From: JBEKJU01 sp050011095
GTDB taxonomy: Bacteria; Desulfobacterota; Syntrophorhabdia; Syntrophorhabdales; WCHB1-27
Reading direction: 5' to 3'
DNA length: 5,284 bases
Assembly: GCA_050011095.1 (NCBI GenBank)
Contig: JBEKJU010000267.1
Location: forward strand, 1 to 5,284
Numbering within the stretch: the first letter of the stretch is position 1; the number at the start of each line of letters is the position of its first letter. The position numbers and the translations under genes are program-made. The notes below the pieces were generated by a model. That model saw only the letters and a list, made by a program, of their open reading frames with translations. It did not search any database and was not told the DNA's origin. This document shows positions 1 through 5,284 of this stretch, one piece after another.

Positions 1-701
1 ACGTTGTACTTGTCCTTCCCGCCATGTTTGCTGAGCATCCTGACGAGGGCCGCCGTCGCGTCGTCATTCGTCGAGACCATGCCACCGTCCCCGAAACCTC
101 CCAGGTTTTTCGAGGGGAAGAAGCTGAAGGCTCCGACATCGCCCAGAGAGCCGATCGAACGCCCGCGCAACGTCGCGCCGAATGCCTGCGCCGCATCCTC
201 GATGACAAAGAGGCCGTAGCTCGCGGCGATCTGCATGATCGCATCCATCTCGCACGGCCTCCCGTAGAGGTGGACGGGGACGATGCCGACCACGCGTTTT
301 CCGTTCCGCGCCATGTAGTCGTTTATCCTGTCGGGGTTCAGGTTGAATGTTAGGGGATCGATATCCACGAAGACCGGCGTTGCTCCGGACCGGAGAATGG
401 CGTCTCCCGTGGCGGTGAAGGTGAAGGACGTGGTGATGATCTCGTCCTCCCTGTCGAAATACTCCTTCCCCTTCAGTTTGATCGCCATGGCCCTTAAGGA
501 AAGGACCAGGGCGTCAGTGCCGGAGGAGACGCCGATGCAATGGCTGACGCCGAGATATTGGGCAAGGGTCTTCTCCAGCTCCGCGACTTCCGGTCCCAGT
601 ATCCATTTCTGATGTTTAAGGCAATTTTCGATGGCGGCGCGGATATCGGCCTCCATGTGCCGATATTGTCTGACAAGGTCAAGCACGGGCACTTTTTCCA
701 T
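1..701 (-). CDS. WbpE/WlbC-like UDP-sugar 3-aminotransferase (DegT family), C-terminus cut by window edge
   Basis: Not closed by a stop: 233 residues are visible before the left edge, from an ORF I translated by hand. It starts MEKVPVLDLVRQYRHM. It is a PLP-dependent DegT/DnrJ/EryC1/StrS aminotransferase (fold type I, family usually about 360-400 residues, so roughly 60% is present). Visible signatures are ILGPEV (34-39), SSGTDAL for phosphate binding (59-65), PVFVDIDP (109-116), PVHLYGRPCEMDAI (142-155), the IEDAAQA Asp that pairs with the pyridine nitrogen (D169), and FFPSKNLGGFGDGG with the Schiff-base lysine K198. GTDAL plus SKNLG..GDGG resembles WbpE, WlbC and QdtB, which aminate C-3 of keto sugars. 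Placement right after the WbpB/WbpD fusion supports conversion of UDP-3-keto-GlcNAcA to the 3-amino sugar with glutamate as likely donor; that is inference. The ATG has a strong AGGAGGG site 8 nt upstream. Residues about 73-87 form a longer loop than usual. Cytosolic. Confidence 0.88.
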   Translation of the reverse strand, partial: MEKVPVLDLVRQYRHMEADIRAAIENCLKHQKWILGPEVAELEKTLAQYLGVSHCIGVSSGTDALVLSLRAMAIKLKGKEYFDREDEIITTSFTFTATGDAILRSGATPVFVDIDPLTFNLNPDRINDYMARNGKRVVGIVPVHLYGRPCEMDAIMQIAASYGLFVIEDAAQAFGATLRGRSIGSLGDVGAFSFFPSKNLGGFGDGGMVSTNDDATAALVRMLSKHGGKDKYN

Positions 702-709
702 TACGTTTT

Positions 710-716
710 CCCTCCT
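710..716 (-). promoter_or_regulatory. Ribosome binding site of the WbpE-like gene
   Basis: On the minus strand this reads AGGAGGG, followed by 8 nt and then ATG at 701. It lies in the 27-nt gap after the TAG stop of the fusion gene, the largest gap in the operon, and fixes the start of the truncated aminotransferase. No terminator hairpin or promoter is evident in this gap. Confidence 0.8.
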
Positions 717-728
717 CTCTTTTTAGGG

Positions 729-2387
729 CTAAGATTCGACTATCGGCAAAAGACGGCCTTCTGCCCGGGCGTACTCGTTATGGCAATATGCGCAGACGGC
801 CCGGTCTTCAACGAAGTGGAGCGTCGTGCCGCACTTGCATGCCCAACCCTTAAGTCTTGCGGGCACGCCGGCCACGACCGCATAGTCGGCCACGTCGGCC
901 TTCACCACCGCGCCGCCCGCCACAAGGGCGTACTTCCCGACGGTCGACCCGCATATAACGGTCGCGTTGGCCCCGATGGTCGCCCCCTTCTTGATAAGGG
1001 TCGGCCGGAACTCGGTCTTCCGTTCTATGAAGGCCCGGGGATTGTAGACATTCGTGAAGACGCAGGAGGGGCCGCAGAACACCTCGTCCTCCAGGGTCAC
1101 CCCCTTGTAGATCGACACATTGTTCTGCAGCTTGCACCGGTTGCCTATCGTCACGTCCGGGCCGATGGATGCGTTCTGACCGATGACGCATCCCTCGCCT
1201 ATGCGCGATCCGCCGAGGACATGGGAAAAGTGCCATATCTTCGTCCCCTTGCCCACCTGCACGCCGTTATCCAGCAAGGCGGTCTCGTGGACGAAAAAGT
1301 CTCGCGCCTCTCCGGCCGCCTTCGGTGGCGCTTCGATTGGGCGGACTGCCGGGCGACCGAGTGCCTTTTCGGCCGATGCGAGCACCCGCAGCACCCGCAG
1401 CCCCTCGGCCCCATCCGTGAGCGGCTGCTGCCGCGACTGCACGCATTCGATGAAGTGCTTCAGTTCCTCCTTCAGCGGCTCGGCCTCTCCGATAGGGACA
1501 ACACGGAAATCGGCCTTCCGGGCAACGGGCACCTTGCCGTCCTTCCAGGCGATCGTGTGGGGATAGAGGAAGAGCTTATCCTTGCTCACGTCGTCAAATA
1601 CCGCCATCTGCCGGGAGCCTACAACGACGAGCTTCTGCTCCTTAAAGGGATGCAGCCAGCTCACGAAGATGTGGGCCTTCACCCCGTTCATGAAGGCGAG
1701 GGTCGTCATGGTCGTGTCGTAGATCCCCCTACTCAGGTAGTCGCCGCCGAAGGCCTCGACTTCCGTCGGCTCCTCCCTCAGAAGGGCCATGATCACGGAG
1801 ATGTCATGGGGGGCGAAACTCCAGAGAATATTTTCCTCGGTCCGCAGCCTGCCTATATTGAGGCGGTTCGAATAGATGTACTCAACCCTTCCCAGGTCGC
1901 CGGCCGTGATCATTTCCTTGAGCTTTATTACTGCGGGGTGGTAATGGAGAATGTGACCGACCATGAGAATACGCTGCCTCTCCCTCGCGAGGCGGACGAG
2001 TTCCTCCCCCTGGGCCAGGCTGAGGGCGAGGGGTTTTTCGACGAAGACGTCTTTTCCCGCCATGAGCGCCTTCTTGACGTGCTCGTAATGGAGGGCCGCG
2101 GGCGTCGTGATGATGACCGCATTGATGGACGGCTCGGCCAGTATGTGATCGTATGAACGGGCAATGGCGGGGTCGGCTTGATCCTTCTTGAGATTGGCCG
2201 CGGTTTCCGCGTCCGTATCGTACGCCATTTTCAGCACTTGTAACTCGCAGAGATTGCGGAAGATGTTCTTTCCCCACTGACCGAGACCTATCTGACCAAA
2301 CCTGGGCATGAGCTGGGCGGCAACCTGGCCGTCTTCCGGAACTGTACGGCCGTCTACCGGCACAATCTGTCGATCAAGTTCTATCAT
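729..2387 (-). CDS. Fused WbpB/WlbA-type sugar dehydrogenase and WbpD/WlbB-type N-acetyltransferase
   Basis: 552 residues, two enzymes in one chain. Residues 27-345 are a Gfo/Idh/MocA oxidoreductase: Rossmann GLGQWG (34-39), TTPAALHYEHVKKAL (94-108), the EKPL motif with likely catalytic K118, and WSFAPHDI (189-196, H194). Residues 346-362 are a Pro/Ala linker. Residues 363-552 are a left-handed beta-helix acetyltransferase beginning FFVHETALLDNGVQVG, with hexapeptide repeats (IGEGCVIGQNASIG, LQNNVSIYKGV) and the trimer-type end VVAGVPARLKGW. The tail carries CxC-x12-CxxC (C517, C519, C532, C535). WbpB/WlbA oxidises C-3 of UDP-GlcNAcA with NAD, and WbpD/WlbB acetylates the resulting 3-amine using acetyl-CoA; the intervening transamination would come from the next gene. 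In P. aeruginosa these are separate genes (about 310 and 190 residues). A frameshift artefact is unlikely because one frame runs through both domains. The start has AGGAGGT 6 nt upstream, and ATGA overlaps the previous stop. Exact sugar specificity is inferred. Confidence 0.9.
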   Translation of the reverse strand: MIELDRQIVPVDGRTVPEDGQVAAQLMPRFGQIGLGQWGKNIFRNLCELQVLKMAYDTDAETAANLKKDQADPAIARSYDHILAEPSINAVIITTPAALHYEHVKKALMAGKDVFVEKPLALSLAQGEELVRLARERQRILMVGHILHYHPAVIKLKEMITAGDLGRVEYIYSNRLNIGRLRTEENILWSFAPHDISVIMALLREEPTEVEAFGGDYLSRGIYDTTMTTLAFMNGVKAHIFVSWLHPFKEQKLVVVGSRQMAVFDDVSKDKLFLYPHTIAWKDGKVPVARKADFRVVPIGEAEPLKEELKHFIECVQSRQQPLTDGAEGLRVLRVLASAEKALGRPAVRPIEAPPKAAGEARDFFVHETALLDNGVQVGKGTKIWHFSHVLGGSRIGEGCVIGQNASIGPDVTIGNRCKLQNNVSIYKGVTLEDEVFCGPSCVFTNVYNPRAFIERKTEFRPTLIKKGATIGANATVICGSTVGKYALVAGGAVVKADVADYAVVAGVPARLKGWACKCGTTLHFVEDRAVCAYCHNEYARAEGRLLPIVES

Positions 2388-3835
2388 CCTCTGACCTCCT
2401 CTGGTTTATTTGTATAGGGCGACACGATAAGGGGCATCTTGCCGCTCGCCCGCTGAAGCGGCTCTTCGGCGAACCGGACGGTGACCGACAGCCGACCTGC
2501 GAGTATGCGTTCAAGGGACCTCCTTACCGCCTCCGCCTCCTTTGTTGCTCCTTCGTTCGCCGGCACCACGCGTATCTCGACGTTATGGGAATCATGCTGT
2601 ATGAACTGGCAGGCCGCAAAAGCGGTCTTGTCCTTCAAGACCTGGTTGATCGCCCTGGGCGAGAAGATCATTCCGTCGGCCGTGACCAGGTAGTCGCTGT
2701 CCCTCGTGATCGTCGGTGAGACGAGGGGGAACGGCCGTCCGCACTGGCATGCCCCCAATTCATCCCACATGCCCTTGTCGCCGATGCGGTATCTGATGAA
2801 GGGCATGGCCCGGTTGATGAGTCCCGTCCACACGAGGTATCCCTCGCGGCCCGCAGGCAGTCGCTCGCCATCTTCATCCAGGACCTCGAGGATCCCGTAG
2901 TCACTCGCCAGATGGTAGCCCCCCTTCTCACATTCCTGGATCAATCCAGCCCATTCCGTCATTCCGTAGGAATCGTAGACCCTGCAGTCGAAGGCCTTGC
3001 AAATCTTCGCGCGGGCCTCAGGGGAAAGGGGTTCCCCGTTCGTGAATACCGCCTTCATGGGAATCGCCGCCTTCGTCTCCAGGACAAAATCGGCCAACAC
3101 GGAGAGGACGGTGGGGAATCCCTCGAGAGGGATGCCCGAATGGGAGGAGAGGAAGGAGATGTAGTCGGGCATGCAGGCGGGGGAGAGGTGGAAAATGCTC
3201 ATGAGGATCTGTTTTTCGAACAGGTTGTAAACCCAGAAGGGCGGACGAAGGCGGCCGGGGGGCACGACCCTCGCGCCGAAGAGCGTTATCCTCCATTCCC
3301 TCGGGGATATCCCGGCCCATGACCTCTGCCTCTCGGCGAGCGCGAGGTCCCTGACGAGGGCCTCCTTGTCGTAGACGACAGGCAGGCCCGATCCCGTGGT
3401 TCCGCTCGTAAAGACCCTGACGGTCTCGCCATAGGGGACATCGTCGGAAATGAGTTCCCTGAAGCAGGAGCGGACCGTCTCCCGCGTGAGCACGGGGAGA
3501 AGGGGCAAGTCCCCCACCGTCCTGATATCGGACGGGTGGAGACCCTGCTCGGAAAAAAGACGTCTGTAGTAGGGCACGTGCAGGAAGGCATGGGAGACGA
3601 CGTCGCGGAGGCACGCGTTCTGGTAGTCCTCGATTTCCTCCGCCGATCCTTTCTCGCGTTCGAGTGCCGCATCCAGCTCCTTCCAGAAGAGGGGGCAATA
3701 CCTCATGCGGCTGAGCACGTAACCCCTGGCGGACGTGACGACGTTACGGAGCGTCGGCGGGGCCGCGTCGTAGAGGGGCTGCAACCTCGGCATTGCCCCG
3801 CGTATCCATTTTTCAAGGGTGGTGATTGATAGCAT
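2384..3835 (-). CDS. CapK/PaaK-like adenylate-forming enzyme (phenylacetate-CoA ligase family)
   Basis: 483 residues from the chosen start MLSITTLEKW. It belongs to the ANL superfamily, CapK/PaaK branch, which activates a carboxylate as acyl-AMP. Visible motifs: ATP-binding loop FTSGTTGSGLP (142-152), TNGEPLSPEA (265-274), YDSYGMTE (287-294), GYLVWTGLINRAMPFIRYRIGD (332-352), RDSDYLV hinge (378-384) and a C-terminal QRASGKMPLIV with the likely adenylation lysine K466. C302, H308, C363 and C365 (ECEKGGYH and CQCGRPFP) match the Cys/His pattern that I recall as a metal site in PaaK-like proteins. The frame stays open 78 codons further upstream, but that stretch is Arg-rich and overlaps the aminotransferase; TGAGGT 5 nt before ATG 3835 supports the short form. 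Homologues are common in capsule and exopolysaccharide clusters, usually with unknown substrate. No transmembrane segment or signal peptide is seen. Its role here, perhaps supplying an acyl group for a sugar, is a guess. The gene overlaps the next one by 4 nt. Confidence 0.87.
   Translation of the reverse strand: MLSITTLEKWIRGAMPRLQPLYDAAPPTLRNVVTSARGYVLSRMRYCPLFWKELDAALEREKGSAEEIEDYQNACLRDVVSHAFLHVPYYRRLFSEQGLHPSDIRTVGDLPLLPVLTRETVRSCFRELISDDVPYGETVRVFTSGTTGSGLPVVYDKEALVRDLALAERQRSWAGISPREWRITLFGARVVPPGRLRPPFWVYNLFEKQILMSIFHLSPACMPDYISFLSSHSGIPLEGFPTVLSVLADFVLETKAAIPMKAVFTNGEPLSPEARAKICKAFDCRVYDSYGMTEWAGLIQECEKGGYHLASDYGILEVLDEDGERLPAGREGYLVWTGLINRAMPFIRYRIGDKGMWDELGACQCGRPFPLVSPTITRDSDYLVTADGMIFSPRAINQVLKDKTAFAACQFIQHDSHNVEIRVVPANEGATKEAEAVRRSLERILAGRLSVTVRFAEEPLQRASGKMPLIVSPYTNKPEEVRG
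2394..2400 (-). promoter_or_regulatory. Ribosome binding site of the fusion gene
   Basis: Reads AGGAGGT on the minus strand, 6 nt before the ATG at 2387. It lies inside the last codons of the CapK-like gene, whose TGA overlaps the ATG (ATGA), so the two are probably translationally coupled. It favours this start over Met27 (position 2309), which has no clear Shine-Dalgarno sequence even though the Rossmann domain begins there. Confidence 0.8.
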
Positions 3836-3840
3836 CACGG

Positions 3841-3846
3841 ACCTCA
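3841..3846 (-). promoter_or_regulatory. Ribosome binding site of the CapK-like gene, overlapping the upstream stop
   Basis: Reads TGAGGT on the minus strand, 5 nt before ATG 3835. Its TGA is the stop codon of the aminotransferase gene, so terminating ribosomes sit on the initiation site. It decides the start against the 78-codon longer frame. A GTG immediately before the ATG (3838) is a weaker alternative. Confidence 0.65.
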
Positions 3847-5055
3847 CGCGCTGCGGGCGAAGGAATCGCCGGCCGTCAAGTCGCGGGCGAGAAGCGCCCG
3901 GAGCGTCTCGACGACGTAGGTGACCTCGTCTTCTCGCAGGTTGTTGTGGAAGGGAAGGGCGATTGTCCTTTGCGAAACGGCTTCCGTGACGGGGAAATCG
4001 TCTTCCTTGTAGCCGAATGTCTTTCTGTAGAACGGCTGCAGGTGGATAGGGGGAAAGTAGTTGTTGCACCCGATGTGTCTCGCGCGCAGCTCGGCAAGCA
4101 GCCGGTCCCGCTGATCCGCCGTGTACCCCTCGGGAAGACAGACGATATAGACGAACCAGCTCTTCTTCGTCCGGGGCGGGGGAGACGAAACGGTCAGCGC
4201 GCCCGGGAGCCGTTCATTGTAGAGATCCGCGACCCGGGACCTCTTCGCGAGGATCTCGTCGATCCTTTCGAGCTGCGCGAGCCCGAGGGCGCAGCTCATC
4301 TCGTCCAGGCGGTAATTGTACCCGATCGTATCGTGTTCGAGCCACCCGTTCCCATTGGCCCGTCCCTGGTTCCGGAAGCCCCTGCAGAGGTCGGCCAGGT
4401 TCTTGTCGTTCGTCACCACCATGCCGCCCTCTCCGGTCGTCATCTGTTTGTTCGGGTAGAAGCCGAAGACCCCCGCGTCGCCGAGGGAACCGGCCTTCGC
4501 TCCCCCGAACTCGGCCCCGATCGCCTCGCAGGCGTCTTCGATGATCCTCAGGCGGTGCGAGGCCGCGATCTCCCTGATCGCGTCCATGTCGCAGGGGGTG
4601 CCGAATACGTGCACAGGCAGTATGGCGCGGACCCGCCTGCCCGATCTTAGGTCCACCACGCCACCCGTCGCCCTGTCTTTCCGGCATGCGGACGCGAGGT
4701 AATGGGCGATCCGGGCAGGATCGATATTGAACGTCCCAGGGTCTATATCGACGAACACGGGGACGGCGCGCTCGAAGAGGAGGCAGTTTGCCGAGGCCAC
4801 GAAGCTGAAGGGGGTCGTGATGACGGCGTCCCCTTCGCCGATCCCGAGGCCCTTCACCGCGAGGTGCAGCGCGGAGGTCCCGCTGTTGACCGCGACGGCG
4901 AACCTCGTCCCTGTATAGCGGGCAAAGGCCTCCTCGAACGCCGTCAGTCCCGGTCCCAGGCTCAGGTACGGACCTTTCAGGACCTCGATAACGCGCCTGA
5001 TCTCTCTGTCCGTTACATCGGGGGCGGACAGCGGTATCTCGAACGATGTTGACAT
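3844..5055 (-). CDS. DegT/DnrJ/EryC1/StrS sugar aminotransferase, 4-aminotransferase-like
   Basis: 403 residues, full length for this PLP enzyme family (fold type I, cytosolic, normally dimeric). Visible: MSTSFEIPLSAPDVTDREI start, GPYLSLGP (28-35), NSGTSALHLA for phosphate binding (57-66), PFSFVASAN (82-90), PVFVDIDPGTFNIDP (99-113), PVHVFGTPCDMDAI (147-160), IIEDACEA with the pyridine-pairing D174, FYPNKQMTTGEGG with Schiff-base K203, and GYNYRLDEMSCALGLAQL (245-262). NK-x-x-TTGEGG and GTSAL resemble enzymes that aminate C-4 of keto sugars (PglE, PseC, perosamine synthase types), unlike the paralogue at the left edge. The substrate cannot be read from the sequence; no 4,6-dehydratase is in the window. 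Residues about 121-143 form a longer, Arg-rich loop than usual. A GTG at 5064 would add three residues and overlap the upstream TGA, but AAGGTGA 5 nt before ATG 5055 makes the ATG the better start. Gaps of 5 nt upstream and 8 nt downstream indicate co-transcription. Confidence 0.9.
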   Translation of the reverse strand: MSTSFEIPLSAPDVTDREIRRVIEVLKGPYLSLGPGLTAFEEAFARYTGTRFAVAVNSGTSALHLAVKGLGIGEGDAVITTPFSFVASANCLLFERAVPVFVDIDPGTFNIDPARIAHYLASACRKDRATGGVVDLRSGRRVRAILPVHVFGTPCDMDAIREIAASHRLRIIEDACEAIGAEFGGAKAGSLGDAGVFGFYPNKQMTTGEGGMVVTNDKNLADLCRGFRNQGRANGNGWLEHDTIGYNYRLDEMSCALGLAQLERIDEILAKRSRVADLYNERLPGALTVSSPPPRTKKSWFVYIVCLPEGYTADQRDRLLAELRARHIGCNNYFPPIHLQPFYRKTFGYKEDDFPVTEAVSQRTIALPFHNNLREDEVTYVVETLRALLARDLTAGDSFARSA

Positions 5056-5060
5056 GTCTT

Positions 5061-5067
5061 TCACCTT
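5061..5067 (-). promoter_or_regulatory. Ribosome binding site of the DegT aminotransferase, overlapping the upstream stop
   Basis: Reads AAGGTGA on the minus strand, 5 nt before ATG 5055. Its last three bases, TGA, are the stop codon of the sugar-phosphate transferase, so translation is probably coupled. If GTG 5064 were the start, this element would lie across the start codon and could not serve as its binding site. Confidence 0.6.
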
Positions 5068-5284
5068 GAGTTGAGGATTATGAAGAGGCCTGAGGCCGCA
5101 AAGGACGCGGCGGCGGTGTAGCCGATCAGGGCCGACTGCTTCTGGGAAAAGCCTCTCCGCAGCAATTTGTCGTAGAAATGGTCACGATCGCCGGCCATTA
5201 TTCCTCTTCCCGAGCCGAGCCTCCTCCCGATCGCGCAGGCGGTGTCGGCCACGGGGAGACCGATGATGAGCAGAAGACCGATGC
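5061..5284 (-). CDS. WecA/MraY-type polyprenyl-phosphate sugar-1-phosphate transferase, C-terminal fragment
   Basis: Only the last 73 residues are in the window; the frame runs open to the right edge, so the start is outside. It belongs to the MraY/WecA membrane family (usually 320-350 residues, 10-11 helices), which transfers a sugar-1-phosphate from a UDP-sugar to undecaprenyl phosphate at the inner membrane and so starts glycan assembly. Evidence: hydrophobic IGLLLIIGLPVADTACAIGRR, where helix end, Pro and Asp match the family's penultimate region; then the cytoplasmic loop GDRDHFYDKLLRRGFSQKQS, the D-R-x-H motif followed by Tyr-Asp as in WecA-like enzymes rather than the HHH of MraY itself; then a final helix near SALIGYTAAASFAASGLFII ending in NSR. 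WecA-like rather than MraY is also favoured by the polysaccharide neighbours. The sugar donor (HexNAc type) is inferred. A GTG at 5252 is internal, not the true start. Confidence 0.85.
   Translation of the reverse strand, partial: IGLLLIIGLPVADTACAIGRRLGSGRGIMAGDRDHFYDKLLRRGFSQKQSALIGYTAAASFAASGLFIILNSR

Noticed and set aside
702..728. Possible terminator or promoter in the largest intergenic gap
   Set aside because: The gap is only 27 nt, holds the ribosome binding site and shows no inverted repeat. The A/T run is too short to support either call.
1378..1402. Short direct repeat of AGCACCCGC
   Set aside because: It is two adjacent copies that encode the coding segment RVLRVLA of the oxidoreductase C-terminal helix. 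This is codon repetition, not a mobile or regulatory repeat.
540..2156. 538-codon open frame on the plus strand
   Set aside because: It lies antisense to the fusion gene and the start of the WbpE-like gene. Its translation has no recognisable domain or sensible composition, while the minus strand encodes clear conserved motifs. It is a GC-rich shadow.
3836..4069. 78-codon upstream extension of the CapK-like frame
   Set aside because: It overlaps the conserved C-terminus of the aminotransferase, is Arg-rich and unlike the family, and a ribosome binding site supports ATG 3835 instead.
3826..4650. 274-codon open frame on the plus strand
   Set aside because: Antisense to the DegT aminotransferase, with no domain or hydrophobic pattern. 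It is a shadow of the real gene.
5056..5064. GTG start for the DegT aminotransferase
   Set aside because: It gives only three extra residues and would place the AAGGTGA element across its own start codon. ATG 5055 is correctly spaced from that element.
5061..5252. A separate 63-residue small protein starting at GTG 5252
   Set aside because: The same frame continues open to the window edge with a hydrophobic helix (IGLLLIIGLP) that fits the MraY/WecA family, so this is the end of a larger gene.

Overview
The window is a GC-rich, gap-free stretch in which every supported gene lies on the minus strand. Transcription therefore runs from high to low coordinates. Gene spacing is operon-like (a 4-nt overlap, then gaps of 5, 8 and 27 nt), and each complete gene has a purine-rich ribosome binding site. 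I saw no RNA gene, CRISPR array, insertion sequence, promoter or terminator; both edges cut through genes. The content, a surface-polysaccharide (O-antigen, capsule or exopolysaccharide) block for acetamido-amino sugars, points to a GC-rich Gram-negative bacterium. Something like Desulfobacterota is possible, but this is only an impression from sequence style.

Layout in transcription order. (1) 5061-5284: the C-terminal end of a WecA/MraY-type polyprenyl-phosphate sugar-1-phosphate transferase, which would load the first sugar on the lipid carrier. (2) 3844-5055: a complete DegT/DnrJ/EryC1/StrS PLP aminotransferase whose signatures resemble sugar 4-aminotransferases. (3) 2384-3835: a CapK/PaaK-like adenylate-forming enzyme of unknown substrate. 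(4) 729-2387: a two-domain protein joining a Gfo/Idh/MocA oxidoreductase (WbpB/WlbA type) to a left-handed beta-helix N-acetyltransferase (WbpD/WlbB type) with a Cys4 tail. (5) 1-701: the N-terminal 233 residues of a second DegT aminotransferase, of the WbpE/WlbC 3-aminotransferase type.

Genes 4 and 5 together would supply three successive steps known from the P. aeruginosa Wbp and Bordetella Wlb pathways: 3-oxidation of UDP-GlcNAcA, 3-transamination and 3-N-acetylation, giving UDP-2,3-diacetamido-2,3-dideoxyglucuronate. The 6-dehydrogenase (WbpA type) and any 2-epimerase (WbpI type) are not in the window. Genes 1 and 2 suggest a second amino sugar and its transfer to lipid carrier. The most notable features are the dehydrogenase-acetyltransferase fusion and the orphan CapK-like gene among amino-sugar genes. 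I found nothing that supports a wholly new type of system.
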